Shown one piece after another: positions 26,118-35,054 of a stretch of DNA of 53,640 bases. The DNA comes from Clostridiales bacterium (GTDB lineage Bacteria; Bacillota; Clostridia; Christensenellales; Borkfalkiaceae), in assembly GCA_015069615.1 (NCBI GenBank), contig SVIF01000010.1, positions 1 to 53,640 of the forward strand. The letters are read 5' to 3'. Both the position numbers and the translations under genes were made by a program. Numbering within the stretch: position 1 is the first letter of the stretch; every line of letters begins with the position of its first letter. Under the pieces are notes generated by a model. It was not told the DNA's origin. It ran no database searches and saw only the letters and a list, made by a program, of their open reading frames with translations.

Positions 26118-27113
26118 ATGCATACTGAAGTAGTTGCCCCAAACGGGGAAAGTTTGGCGCTTGCCAAAGAAATATTAAAAAGGGGGGGCTTAGTGGCTTT
26201 CCCCACCGAAACGGTGTACGGCCTTGGCGCGGATGCGCGGAACGACGTTGCCGTTGCAAGCATTTTTGCCGTAAAGGGGCGCCCGCAGGATAACCCCTTA
26301 ATCGTGCACGTGCATCCCGAATACGATATTTCTACCTTGGTGGAAGAGCCGAAAGAATACGTAAAACAAATGATGCACGCGTTTGCCCCCGGGCCAATCA
26401 CCTTCGTGCTAAACAGTAAAGGGGTGGTTTCCCCCCGCGTTTCGTGTGGGCTAAACACGCTTGCAATCCGTATTCCTAAAAGCGAAAGCGCACTATCCTT
26501 TTTGCGTGCGGTGGATATGCCTGTGGCGGCGCCTTCCGCAAATAAAAGCAAACACACTTCCCCTGTAACCGCAACGCACGTTTACGAAGATTTTCAAGGG
26601 GAAATTCCTTTGATTTTGGATGGCGGTAGATGCGTTGGGGGCATTGAATCCACCGTGGTGGATTGTACGGGGGATATTCCCCTAATTCTTCGCGCGGGGA
26701 TTATTACCGCAGAAGATATTCGCGCCGTGGTTGGCGCGTGCGAACACGCGAAAAGCGGTGGCCCAGTGAAAAGTCCGGGCACCAAGTATAAACATTATCA
26801 TCCCCATTGCAAAACTGCCATGTTTGCGCCCGAAGAAGTAAAAAAAGCGGTTGCTTTGGCTACCGAGTGGCGAAAAGAAGGCAAAACGGTGGTGTTTTTG
26901 GTAACCGAAGCCACCCAAGCCGCCTTAACCCTGCTTGGGGAAAGGGAATTTTATCCCTTGGGGGAAACCCCCGAAGCGGCCTCGCGCAACGCGTACTACT
27001 ATTTAAGAAAAGCGGAAAAAGAATACGGGGGGCTTATCGCCTTTTCCCTTCCCGAAACGGAAGAATACCGCGGGGTAATGAACCGCTTAAAAAAGGCGTG
27101 CAGTAATGAATAA
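26118..27113 (+). CDS. tsaC: Threonylcarbamoyl-AMP synthase (Sua5/YwlC type)
   Basis: 331 residues. YrdC domain (about 1-195) with GGLVAFPTETVYGLGADA, the K-G-R-P-x-x-N-P-L motif (KGRPQDNPLIVHV) and APSANKSKHTSPV, followed by the C-terminal Sua5 domain (about 205-331) after SPGTKYKHYHP. It makes threonylcarbamoyl-adenylate for the t6A37 tRNA modification. It starts 4 bp after dnaB with no clear ribosome site, so translation is probably coupled. The gene order with a phosphatase and rpiB is the same as ywlC-ywlE-ywlF in Bacillus. Confidence 0.93.
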   Translation: MHTEVVAPNGESLALAKEILKRGGLVAFPTETVYGLGADARNDVAVASIFAVKGRPQDNPLIVHVHPEYDISTLVEEPKEYVKQMMHAFAPGPITFVLNSKGVVSPRVSCGLNTLAIRIPKSESALSFLRAVDMPVAAPSANKSKHTSPVTATHVYEDFQGEIPLILDGGRCVGGIESTVVDCTGDIPLILRAGIITAEDIRAVVGACEHAKSGGPVKSPGTKYKHYHPHCKTAMFAPEEVKKAVALATEWRKEGKTVVFLVTEATQAALTLLGEREFYPLGETPEAASRNAYYYLRKAEKEYGGLIAFSLPETEEYRGVMNRLKKACSNE

Positions 27114-27552
27114 GCCCCTAAAAATTGCCTTTTGTTGCGTGGGGAACACGTGCCGTAGTCCCATGGCGGAAAGGGTGTGGAACGCCACGCGAAAAATCCT
27201 TCCCGAAGCGGAAAGTTTCGGTTTAAACGCGCGCGTGGGGGAGTGTACTTCGCCCTTTGCCCTTACCGTGATGAAGGAAAGGGGATACGAAGGCGTAAAA
27301 CGGCCCGTAACGCCCGTAAAGGCGGTGGACTTAACTGCGTTCACCCATATCGTTTGCATGGAGCATGGACAAAAGCAAGCCCTACTTCCCTTTGTGAAAG
27401 AGGAAACGCAAGTGCTTTCGGCAAAGGACCTTGTTGGGCAGGATATTTTGGACGTGTACGGCAAGGAATTGGCGGATTATCAAGGCGCCCTTACCCAAAT
27501 TGAAAAACTGGTAAAAAAACTGCAAGAATTACTAAATAAGGAGATACTGTAA
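27106..27552 (+). CDS. Low-molecular-weight protein-tyrosine/arginine phosphatase
   Basis: 148 residues. The P-loop CVGNTCRS has the C-x5-R signature (Cys11, Arg17). The usual general-acid motif D-P-[FY]-G near the C-terminus reads ILDVYG, so the Asp is kept but the proline is not. The start overlaps the tsaC stop by 8 bp. By synteny it corresponds to YwlE of Bacillus, an arginine phosphatase; the residue after the first P-loop Cys decides Tyr versus Arg preference and should be compared with YwlE before naming the substrate. Confidence 0.88.
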   Translation: MNKPLKIAFCCVGNTCRSPMAERVWNATRKILPEAESFGLNARVGECTSPFALTVMKERGYEGVKRPVTPVKAVDLTAFTHIVCMEHGQKQALLPFVKEETQVLSAKDLVGQDILDVYGKELADYQGALTQIEKLVKKLQELLNKEIL

Positions 27553-27992
27553 TGAAAATTTATATCGGTTCGGATCACGGTGGCTTTGCCTATAAGCAAA
27601 CCTTAATGAAGCACTTAACCGCCAAAGGGCATGAAATTACGGACGTAGGTTGCGATAGCCTTGCTTCCTGCGATTACCCCGATTTTGCCCTACCCGTTGC
27701 AAAAGCAGTTGCGGAAAAAAAGGCGGAAGTAGGCATTTTAATTTGCGGAACGGGCATTGGTATGAGTATTGCCGCAAATAAGGTAAAAGGCGTTCGCGCA
27801 TCCTTGTGTGGGGACGTATTTAGCGCGAAGGCTACACGCGCGCATAACGATAGTAACGTGCTTTGTATGGGCGCGCGCGTAATAGGGGAAGGTTTGATGC
27901 TGGAAATTGCAGATGCTTACCTTGCCACCACCTTTGAAGGGGACCGCCACGTAAAACGCTTAAACAAAATTGCGGATATTGAAAATATCTAA
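27552..27992 (+). CDS. rpiB: Ribose-5-phosphate isomerase B
   Basis: 146 residues, typical RpiB/LacAB length. GSDHGGFAYK at the N-terminus, catalytic Cys65 in ICGTGIGMSIAANK, and a late conserved block (HNDSNVLCMGARVIG). It interconverts ribose-5-phosphate and ribulose-5-phosphate. TAATG overlap with the phosphatase gene (stop and start share one base); AAGGAGATACT is the ribosome site. Last gene of the long plus-strand run. Confidence 0.95.
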   Translation: MKIYIGSDHGGFAYKQTLMKHLTAKGHEITDVGCDSLASCDYPDFALPVAKAVAEKKAEVGILICGTGIGMSIAANKVKGVRASLCGDVFSAKATRAHNDSNVLCMGARVIGEGLMLEIADAYLATTFEGDRHVKRLNKIADIENI

Positions 27993-28062
27993 TTTGCATT
28001 TTTGCGAATACTAAAAATAGCAGACGGCGGATATTGAAAATAACTAAGTTGCATTTTTGCAT
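27972..28062. repeat. Partial direct duplication of the rpiB 3' end
   Basis: About 35 bp spanning the last rpiB codons and the bases after the stop (from GCGGATATTGAAAATA at 27972) recurs at 28027 with a few mismatches, 55 bp downstream. Confidence 0.85.
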
Positions 28063-28065
28063 GAT

Positions 28066-28095
28066 AAAAGACCACGGACTTTTCCGTGGTCTTTT
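28066..28095. terminator. Bidirectional terminator after rpiB
   Basis: AAAAGACCACGGA and TCCGTGGTCTTTT form a perfect 13-bp stem with a CTTT loop. It serves rpiB and the convergent XRE gene. Confidence 0.9.
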
Positions 28096-28104
28096 ATTTG
28101 TTTA

Positions 28105-28338
28105 TTATTCTTCGTAGTCGTTAAAATATTCTTTATCAAAAAACTCTGCCAAAGTAATACCTGCGCCTTGGCAAAAAGCTTTTACCGTGGAAACCTTACT
28201 GCATTTTGTCCTGCCCTTAATTAGGTCATAAATTGCGGAAGGTGATTTGCCTCCGTTTAGCGCCGCTTCGCAAATGTTGATACCTTTTTCTTTGCAAATT
28301 TCGTCAATCCTTTTAATAATTGCATCGTTAATATTCAT
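28105..28338 (-). CDS. Small XRE-type helix-turn-helix regulator
   Basis: 77 residues covering little more than one Cro/CI-type HTH: helix INDAIIKRIDEICKEKG, scaffold ICEAALNGGKSPSAIYDLIKG with the recognition helix near 33-42, then STVKAFCQGAGITLAEFF, the typical last helix. The start lies 5 bp after the stop of the upstream P-type ATPase gene and has no ribosome site of its own, so it is probably translated by coupling. It could report on or regulate the ATPase; no operator was identified. Confidence 0.8.
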   Translation of the reverse strand: MNINDAIIKRIDEICKEKGINICEAALNGGKSPSAIYDLIKGRTKCSKVSTVKAFCQGAGITLAEFFDKEYFNDYEE

Positions 28339-28343
28339 ATATT

Positions 28344-30935
28344 TTAGCGTTTGGTGGTTTTGGTTTTGATGGTTTTGCGTTGTTCCATATCCGAAAGATA
28401 ATTTCGTGCTTTTTCCACCGCTGCAATTAGGCCCGAAAGCAAGGGGAAGTCTAAGGTAACCAAAGTGGTTAAAAGCAGAAGATTCGTCCAGTTATCCGCA
28501 TAAATCATATCCGTTAAACTACCCAGTTCCAAAATGGAATGCAAGAAGGGTACGTCTACAAAGAACACGAAAAGGATAATTACCGTAACCAAGCCGAACA
28601 CGATGGCGCGGAAGGTGTTAAAGGGCCTGCAAATTTGGCATAGCACAACCCAACCGCCAAGGGTTAGGGCAATCGCACCCAAGGTCTCGTATTGCGCGTC
28701 CGTAATGGGAATTTTCGTGTACGTGTGCACCAGATAGAATACCAGAACGTTAAAGAACATAACCAGCCCCCCTGGGATGGCGCGCCCCATAACGTATCCG
28801 ATAAACTTGCCTTGCACCCTGTTTTTATTCGTTTGCATGGCAAGGCAAACGGATGCAATCCCGATAATTACCGATTCAAGAAGGAGCATTTGCGAGGTGG
28901 TAAAAGGATATTCCTGCTGTGCAAAAATCATAAATAGCGCAAAGATTAGGGTGAAAACAGTTTTCATTAAATACAGGGAGGAGGAGCGTTGGATATTGTT
29001 GATAACCCTACGACCTTCCAAAACTACCTTGGGCATGGAAGAAAAGTTGTTGTCAAGCAAAATGATGTGCGCAACGTTTCTTGCTGCGTCGCTACCCGAA
29101 GCAACGGATACCGAACAATCTGCTTCCTTCATGGCAAGGATATCGTTTACGCCGTCCCCCGTCATGGCAACGGTTTTGCCCGCGCGTTTCATTGCCTTAA
29201 CTAAAATGGCTTTTTGTTCGGGGGAAACGCGCCCGAATACCGTGTATTGCAAAGCAACCGCTTCAACTTCTCTATCCGAAAGGTTTTCTAAGCTGATGTA
29301 ACGGTCTGCGCCCGCAATGCCAACGCGGCGGGCTACTTCGCTTACGGTTACGGGGTTATCACCCGAAATTACCTTTACCGCAACGTCGTTTTCACGGAAC
29401 CATTTTACGGTGGTAATCGCTTCTTCACGGATGTTATCCGCAAGGGAAATCAAGGCTAAGGGTTTTATGCTACCGGGGAGTTTTTCCCCCGTGATACTGC
29501 CGGGAGCGTGCGCAACGGCAAGTACGCGCATACCGCGTGCGGCGTAACTATTGATTAGTTTGCTTATTTTATCCGAAATTTGGGGCAGTACGAATTCGGG
29601 CGCACCCATAATAAAGGTGCCGGCATCTTGAAAGGTTGCCGCCGAAAGTTTTCTTTTGGAAGAGAAGGGGAGAACTGCAACCGCTTTTAAGGTATGGCTA
29701 TGGCCGAAATGGTTGTATAGCGCGTGCGCGGTTTGGTTGTTATCGTTGGTGGCGGCAAGCAAACTGCCCACCACTTCGTTTAAGGTGTAATCGCCTTTTT
29801 GCGAAAGCATTACGCAGTCTGCAACCTTCATCCGCCCGTCCGTAATCGTACCCGTTTTATCCAAGCACAGTACGTCTACTCTTGCAAGCATTTCCAAGGA
29901 ATACATATCCTTTACGGACGTATGGTTTTTGGCTAAGCGGATAACGCCCGCACCAAGAGCAACCGAAGTAAGTAAGAACATCCCCGCGGGGATCATACCG
30001 ATAATAACGGTTGCGGTTTTGGGAACCACCAGTTGGAATAGGCGGAAGCCCGAAGCGTACGAAAACGCTTTGGCGTTGGTAAGGGCTATTGCCACCGCAA
30101 TGGGGATAATTAGCGCGCCTACCACCGTGGTGATTAACTTCATGGAGCCAAGCAAGTCGCTTTTGGGTTTTTCGTACTTTTTGGCTTTCGCGGTTAAGGT
30201 TTCAATGTAGTTATCCTTACCCACGCGGTCGGCACGTGCTTTACAACTGCCACTGGAAACGAAACTGCCCGCATAGAGTACGTCCCCCACTTGCTTTTTC
30301 ACGGGGACGGATTCCCCCGTAAGCAAGGATTCGTTTACTTCAATGCTGCCTTCCGCAACGATACAGTCGGTGGGGATTTGTTTTCCGATGGAAAGCGAAA
30401 CGATATCGTCCAAAACGATATCTTGCAAAGGAATTTCCAGAAGAATTCCTTCTCTAAGCACGGTTGCGGTGGGGGAGGTCATTAAGGAAAGGCGATCTAC
30501 CGTTTTCTTTGCCAAAATTTCTTGCACCACGGCAAACAAAATGTTGGCGATAATTACCGCGATAAACAGTAGATTGTTCCACGCGCCCGCTAAAGCAAGC
30601 GCAAACGCAACGATAAAGCACAAGATGTTAAAAAAGGTACAAACGTTGCCAACGATAATGCTGAAATACGATTTGGTGTATTTTACGTTGGTGGCGTTTA
30701 CCGCGCCTTGGGCTTTGCGTTTTTCAATCTGTTCGGAAGTTAACCCCTTTTCAATATCGGGGTTGAATCTATCTAACGTGGGCAGTTCGGTGGGAAGGTT
30801 ACGTGGGGATTTCTTTCCGCGTTTAGGGCTTTTTTCTTCGTGCAAGTTTGTGTCTGGAAGCCCGATAAGGGAAATTTGTTCGCCACGCGATTCTACCCCT
30901 TCCTGCTGTGGGGATGTTAAGCGTTCTTCACTCAC
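28344..30935 (-). CDS. P-type cation ATPase, CtpE-like (probable Ca2+ transport)
   Basis: 863 residues. A polar N-terminus of about 50 residues precedes the N-terminal ATPase domain (GLTSEQIEKRKAQGAVN). Actuator loop TGES near residue 205, phosphorylation motif DKTGTITDG near 358, and hinge GDGVND near 590. M4 reads IPAGMFLLTSVALGAG. The absence of heavy-metal-binding domains and the C-terminal helices (LLLESVIIGIASVCLAMQ onward) fit the CtpE group, whose mycobacterial member takes up Ca2+. Ion specificity here is inferred from similarity only. GGAGAA stands upstream of the start. Confidence 0.82.
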   Translation of the reverse strand: MSEERLTSPQQEGVESRGEQISLIGLPDTNLHEEKSPKRGKKSPRNLPTELPTLDRFNPDIEKGLTSEQIEKRKAQGAVNATNVKYTKSYFSIIVGNVCTFFNILCFIVAFALALAGAWNNLLFIAVIIANILFAVVQEILAKKTVDRLSLMTSPTATVLREGILLEIPLQDIVLDDIVSLSIGKQIPTDCIVAEGSIEVNESLLTGESVPVKKQVGDVLYAGSFVSSGSCKARADRVGKDNYIETLTAKAKKYEKPKSDLLGSMKLITTVVGALIIPIAVAIALTNAKAFSYASGFRLFQLVVPKTATVIIGMIPAGMFLLTSVALGAGVIRLAKNHTSVKDMYSLEMLARVDVLCLDKTGTITDGRMKVADCVMLSQKGDYTLNEVVGSLLAATNDNNQTAHALYNHFGHSHTLKAVAVLPFSSKRKLSAATFQDAGTFIMGAPEFVLPQISDKISKLINSYAARGMRVLAVAHAPGSITGEKLPGSIKPLALISLADNIREEAITTVKWFRENDVAVKVISGDNPVTVSEVARRVGIAGADRYISLENLSDREVEAVALQYTVFGRVSPEQKAILVKAMKRAGKTVAMTGDGVNDILAMKEADCSVSVASGSDAARNVAHIILLDNNFSSMPKVVLEGRRVINNIQRSSSLYLMKTVFTLIFALFMIFAQQEYPFTTSQMLLLESVIIGIASVCLAMQTNKNRVQGKFIGYVMGRAIPGGLVMFFNVLVFYLVHTYTKIPITDAQYETLGAIALTLGGWVVLCQICRPFNTFRAIVFGLVTVIILFVFFVDVPFLHSILELGSLTDMIYADNWTNLLLLTTLVTLDFPLLSGLIAAVEKARNYLSDMEQRKTIKTKTTKR

Positions 30936-30969
30936 AAAGGGTTCTCCTTTTCCGTGATAGGATGTATTT

Positions 30970-33393
30970 TTATGCGATTACGTTTACTAATCTGCCTTTA
31001 ATTACGATAATCTTTTTGGGGGTTTTGCCTTCTAGCATTGCCACTGCGCGTTCGTCCGCAAGCACCGTTTCGCGAATTTCATCTTCGGTTGCGTTGCCAC
31101 TTAAAGTAATTTTAAAACGCATTTTGCTGTTTAATTGTACCGCATATTCGGCTTCGTCCTTCACTAAAGCGCTTTCGTTAAACGCGGGGAAGTCAAAGGT
31201 AAACACAGACTTTTTGTTGCCCGCTTTTTCCCACAGTTCTTCGGTGAAGTGGGGTGCGTAGGGCGCAAGTAAAAGCAGTAAATCGGTCATACATTCTTTA
31301 TAGAACGCAACGTTTTTCACTTCTTCTTGGTCGTATGCGTACAGCGCGTTTACGTATTCCATAATACGCGCAACCGCGGTGTTGAAAGAAAAGTCGTTCG
31401 TGTCGCGGTCTACCATCTTAATGGCGTAGTTGCGCGCGTAGTCTAATTTCTTTTCGGCTTTTCCCATTTCGCCGCCCTTTTCCTTGGGAAGGGCAGCAAC
31501 CTTTTCGGCTAAGCGTTCCACGCGTTCTAAGAAGCGGGAAACGGATAAAATGCCTTGGTCGTTCCAGGGGCCGCCTTCACGGTATGCAAAGCCGAACATT
31601 AAGTATAAACGGAAGATATCCGAACCGTATTGTTCAATGTAAGTATCCGGACTGATTACGTTGCCGTGCGATTTGCTCATGCGGTTGCCGTCCGGCCCTA
31701 AAATAATGCCTTGGTGTACTAACTTTTTAAAGGGTTCGTCAAATTTCAAGTATCCCATATCGCGCAGCGCCTTGGTAAAGAAACGCGCGTAAAGCAGGTG
31801 CATACAAGCGTGTTCCGCGCCCCCAACGTAGGTATCAACGGGCAATACTTCGTTGATGATGTCGGGGTCAAAGGGCATTTTCGCGTTGTGGGGATCCGCA
31901 TAGCGCAAGAAGTACCAGGAAGAACATACGAAGGTATCCAAGGTATCGGGATCGCGCTTTGCATCCCCGCCGCACTTGGGACATTTGCAGTTCATAAATT
32001 CTTCGCTCTTAGCTAAGGGGGATTTGCCGTCCGGCTTAAATTCTACGTCGTAGGGAAGGCGAACGGGTAAATCCTTTTCGGGTACCAACACTTCACCGCA
32101 AGTGGGGCAGTGAATTACGGGGATAGGCGCACCCCAATAGCGTTGGCGGGATACGAGCCAGTCGCGCAAACGGTAGTTCACGCGGTATTCGCCTTTGCCC
32201 ATGGTGGAAAGTTTTTTCAAAATTTCGCGGCGGCCTTCTTCGCAAGTCAAACCGTCAAAGGTATCGCTGCCAACCAGCGTGCCGTCCTCCACGTAAGGCA
32301 GTTCGCTTTCGCCCTTGCCTTGAATTACGCGGGTGATGGGAAGGCCGTACTTATTCGCAAACACAAAGTCGCGTTCGTCGTGCGCGGGTACGCCCATAAC
32401 TGCGCCCGTGCCGTAGGATGCCAACACGTAGTCCGCAATATATACGGGAACTTTTTTGTTGTTGATGGGGTTAATTACGTAAGCGCCCGTAAACACGCCC
32501 GTTTTTTCGCGGGTGGAAGAAAGGCGGTCAATTTCGGTTGCCTTTGCCGCTTCCGCGCGGTACGCTTCTACTTCCGCTTTTTGGCTTTCGGTGGTTAGGG
32601 TATCAACCAGGGGATGTTCGGGCGCAAGTACCACGTAGGATACGCCGAATAAGGTATCCGCACGGGTGGTGAATACGCGGAATTTTTCCCCGTTTTCGGT
32701 GGCGAATTCCACTTCGCCCCCTACCGATTTACCAATCCAGTTGCGTTGCATAGCCACCGTTTTTTCGGGCCAATCGATTTTTTCAAGGTCGGTAAGCAGT
32801 TCTTCTGCGTACTTGGTAATGCGGAAGAACCATTGCGTTAAGTTTTTGCGCGTTACTTCGTTATCACAGCGTTCGCACTTGCCTTGAATAACCTGTTCGT
32901 TTGCAAGTACGGTGTTGCAGCAAGAACACCAGTTTACGGGCGCTTCCTTTCTGTAAGCCAAGCCGTTTTCGTACAGCTTAACAAACATCCATTGCGTCCA
33001 CTTATAGTATTCTTCTTCGCAAGTTTTAATTTCCGCGGACCAGTCGAACATACCGCCCATAGCCTTTAACTGTTGTTCCATGGTGGCAATGTTCTTTTCG
33101 GTGCTGTCCTTGGGGTGAATCCCCGTTTTTATAGCAAAGTTTTCGGCGGGCAAACCAAACGCGTCAAACCCCATGGGTTGAAACACGTTGTAACCCTTCA
33201 TTTTCTTGTAGCGCGCAAAGGTATCCGTGGGGCCGTAGTTGTACCAGTGCCCAACGTGCAGTTTCGCGCCCGAAGGGTAGGAGAACATTTCCAAAACGTA
33301 ATGCTTTTTATCCCCCGATTTGCGGTTGAATTGCGCAAGCTTATCCTTTTCCCAACGCGCTTGCCACTTTGCTTCAATCTCTTTCATATCCAT
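30970..33393 (-). CDS. leuS: Leucyl-tRNA synthetase
   Basis: 807 residues from the ATG at 33393 ([10 protein letters not shown]), chosen because GGGAGG lies 11 nt upstream and homologues begin there; an in-frame ATG at 33423 lies upstream of that site. Class I signature [12 protein letters not shown] in the HIGH position, a CP1 editing domain (around [23 protein letters not shown]), a zinc-like [11 protein letters not shown] insertion, and KMSKS as NRMSKSHGN near residue 570. Charges tRNA-Leu. A strong promoter is upstream and no T-box is visible. Confidence 0.96.
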   Translation of the reverse strand: MDMKEIEAKWQARWEKDKLAQFNRKSGDKKHYVLEMFSYPSGAKLHVGHWYNYGPTDTFARYKKMKGYNVFQPMGFDAFGLPAENFAIKTGIHPKDSTEKNIATMEQQLKAMGGMFDWSAEIKTCEEEYYKWTQWMFVKLYENGLAYRKEAPVNWCSCCNTVLANEQVIQGKCERCDNEVTRKNLTQWFFRITKYAEELLTDLEKIDWPEKTVAMQRNWIGKSVGGEVEFATENGEKFRVFTTRADTLFGVSYVVLAPEHPLVDTLTTESQKAEVEAYRAEAAKATEIDRLSSTREKTGVFTGAYVINPINNKKVPVYIADYVLASYGTGAVMGVPAHDERDFVFANKYGLPITRVIQGKGESELPYVEDGTLVGSDTFDGLTCEEGRREILKKLSTMGKGEYRVNYRLRDWLVSRQRYWGAPIPVIHCPTCGEVLVPEKDLPVRLPYDVEFKPDGKSPLAKSEEFMNCKCPKCGGDAKRDPDTLDTFVCSSWYFLRYADPHNAKMPFDPDIINEVLPVDTYVGGAEHACMHLLYARFFTKALRDMGYLKFDEPFKKLVHQGIILGPDGNRMSKSHGNVISPDTYIEQYGSDIFRLYLMFGFAYREGGPWNDQGILSVSRFLERVERLAEKVAALPKEKGGEMGKAEKKLDYARNYAIKMVDRDTNDFSFNTAVARIMEYVNALYAYDQEEVKNVAFYKECMTDLLLLLAPYAPHFTEELWEKAGNKKSVFTFDFPAFNESALVKDEAEYAVQLNSKMRFKITLSGNATEDEIRETVLADERAVAMLEGKTPKKIIVIKGRLVNVIA

Positions 33394-33455
33394 AAGAAGT
33401 AAAACCTCCCTAAATTTAGCCAAATTTCCCTTTATAAAAAATCATAGGGAAGTAC

Positions 33456-33484
33456 ATTATACTCCTTTTGCGCGCGATAGTCAA
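33456..33484 (-). promoter_or_regulatory. Promoter of leuS
   Basis: Minus strand TTGACT (33484-33479), a 17-bp spacer and TATAAT (33461-33456). The short leader carries a TTCCCT/AGGGAA hairpin (about 33426-33450). Confidence 0.9.
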
Positions 33485-33555
33485 GTAAAAGTATCAAGTA
33501 AACCGCGCGCGTACGAAAAATTTGCGCGTGCGTAAGGGGAAGGCGCCTGGTTTAC

Positions 33556-33790
33556 TCCTCATCCGTCAAGCATTGCTTGACACCTTCCACCCCAAGTGTT
33601 GAAAAATTCGCAGCCTTTGGAAGGTATTCCCTATCGGGCTCCCCTTGGGGGAATGCGAGAGATTCTCCGTGTTGCCCGTCAAAGTAAGTAGGCGAAGAAT
33701 GAGACGGAAACGTAGGGGCGAGCATTGCTCGTCCGTTTTAGATTCTCCGATTAGCCCATCACGTAGGTAGGCGAAGAATGACAAAAAATG
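33556..33790. repeat. Palindromic repeat cluster (REP-like), copy A
   Basis: A string of hairpins: GTCAAGCATTGCTTGAC (about 33557-33573), then two modules of GATTCTCCG ... CGAAGAATG on either side of GGGGCGAGCATTGCTCG (33714-33730). The same module order recurs at 48718-48868. It occupies the long gap between leuS and the TSCPD gene; no ORF or promoter is seen inside. Confidence 0.85.
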
Positions 33791-33804
33791 ACAATAAAAA
33801 CAAA

Positions 33805-33833
33805 AAAGGCGAACGGAATTTCCGTTCGCCTTT
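33805..33833 (-). terminator. Terminator of the DUF4364-TSCPD genes
   Basis: Stem AAAGGCGAACGGA / TCCGTTCGCCTTT, followed on the minus strand by six T. Confidence 0.85.
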
Positions 33834-33856
33834 CGTTATAATTTAACTATATTTTC

Positions 33857-33960
33857 GTTGTCTTTTATTCTTATTTCATACCTTTTCGTTATCTTTTATT
33901 GTTATTTCGTACTGTTTGGTTATCTTTTATTGTTATTTCGTACCGTTTGGTTATCCTTTT
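33857..33960. repeat. 31-bp AT-rich tandem repeat, three copies plus a partial
   Basis: Units begin at 33857, 33888 and 33919, with a partial unit at 33950; each starts GTTATCTTTTATT or a close variant. The repeat lies between the TSCPD gene stop and its terminator. Confidence 0.9.
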
Positions 33961-33970
33961 AGGATATTTC

Positions 33971-34219
33971 TTACTGTTTTTCCAAATATTTTTGCAGGGC
34001 TTTTGCCAGTTGGTCGGGGCAAGAAGTACCGCCACGGCATTGAATACCGGATAAAAGCGCAACTACGTCCTCCGCCTTTTTGCCTTCCGCAAGGCGGGCA
34101 ACCCCTTGGGTATTCCCCGCGCAACCGCCGATAAATTTCACCTTGGTAACCACGCCTTCCGCGTCTACTTCAAATTGAATTGCGCGTGCGCAAGTACCGC
34201 GCGTTTGATAGATTTCCAT
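33971..34219 (-). CDS. TSCPD domain protein
   Basis: 82 residues and AGGAG before the ATG. Cysteines stand in TRGTCARAIQ, GGCAGNTQG and CRGGTSCPDQL, the last being the domain's name motif. The same domain ends some ribonucleotide reductases; stand-alone members of this length are common in Clostridia and may bind metal or nucleotide. It follows the DUF4364 gene by 25 bp on the same strand. Confidence 0.85.
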   Translation of the reverse strand: MEIYQTRGTCARAIQFEVDAEGVVTKVKFIGGCAGNTQGVARLAEGKKAEDVVALLSGIQCRGGTSCPDQLAKALQKYLEKQ

Positions 34220-34244
34220 AAAAAACGCTCCTAAAACCGAAAGC

Positions 34245-34775
34245 TTAATCTACCAGCATTTCGTAAATGCTTGCATATACGTCCGCCGATTTATCCTGCC
34301 ACTTATCGTAAATTGCCTTTGCGGTTTGGCGGTTGGGAACCACGAATTTTAGTTCTAACACGGGTTGGGTGGGTTCAATAATTTTTAAATTCACCGTGTA
34401 CGTGCAATCGTTATTCATATAGTAATCCGCGGGGCATTCCTGCTTTTTGCGGTATTTTAAGCGGTTTTGCTTTACGAATTGCGAAATTTTTTCACGCGTG
34501 CTGGTGGGAATTTTACTAAAGAACCGCGCCAAACACACCCTACCTTCGGGCGTTATGGTGTAATGGGGTTTGCCGTTTACCGAAACTTCGTATAAAAACC
34601 CTACTTCCAAAAGTTGGCGGATTAGGGGGCGGCAGTCCATATAATTAATCCAGTCGTTAGAAGAACAGCAGATATCCAAAACCGTACCGTCGGATAAGGG
34701 TGCTTCCATTTTATCGAAAACGAATAATAAAATCAGTTTATTTACGGTTGCGTCGCCCTGAATTTGCATATCCAC
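34245..34775 (-). CDS. DUF4364 family protein (winged-helix-like)
   Basis: 176 residues. Residues 8-80 form a winged-helix-like fold (VNKLILLFVFDKMEAPLSD, then LIRQLLEVGFLYEV and HYTITPEGRVCLARFF). The C-terminal half is a beta-rich DUF4364 domain ending in DVYASIYEML. The family is thought to be regulatory in Clostridia, but its targets are unknown. A strong hairpin stands in its leader (34829-34859). Confidence 0.75.
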   Translation of the reverse strand: MDMQIQGDATVNKLILLFVFDKMEAPLSDGTVLDICCSSNDWINYMDCRPLIRQLLEVGFLYEVSVNGKPHYTITPEGRVCLARFFSKIPTSTREKISQFVKQNRLKYRKKQECPADYYMNNDCTYTVNLKIIEPTQPVLELKFVVPNRQTAKAIYDKWQDKSADVYASIYEMLVD

Positions 34776-34828
34776 TTAACTTTCTCCTATCGTATTCCAA
34801 AAACCCTTCCGCGCTAAGGATAGAAACG

Positions 34829-34859
34829 ATTTCCCCCTAAAAAGCAGGGGGAAATCGGG
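34829..34859. other. Strong hairpin in the divergent leader region
   Basis: CGATTTCCCCC and GGGGGAAATCG form an 11-bp stem. It lies 55-85 nt upstream of the DUF4364 ATG, so it would be in that gene's 5' leader. A second, weaker stem AAGGGG/CCCCTT is near 34887-34904. Possible attenuator or RNA-stability element. Confidence 0.5.
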
Positions 34860-34998
34860 CTATCGTCAATTTAGTCGTTTTAGTGAAAGGGGGATAACCC
34901 CTTCGCTTTTGGTTTTCCTATTATACACCTTGAATAGGGAAAAGGCAAGGGATTTTCACGAAAATTTATGAAAAAACCTTTTCCTTTTCATAAAAATG

Positions 34999-35007
34999 TG
35001 TTATAAT
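34999..35007 (+). promoter_or_regulatory. Extended -10 promoter of the 35055 gene
   Basis: TGT-TATAAT with no good -35 box; about 48 nt to the GTG start. Confidence 0.6.
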
Positions 35008-35054
35008 ATGCGGGCAAAAGAAAATTTGCAAACCAAAAAAGGACGGGTTTTACC

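Noticed and set aside
33394-33480. T-box leader for leuS
   Set aside because: The leader from the mapped promoter is only about 60 nt and lacks the T-box motif and stem order.
33857-33960. CRISPR-like array
   Set aside because: Units of 31 bp are directly abutting with no spacers, and there are no cas genes.
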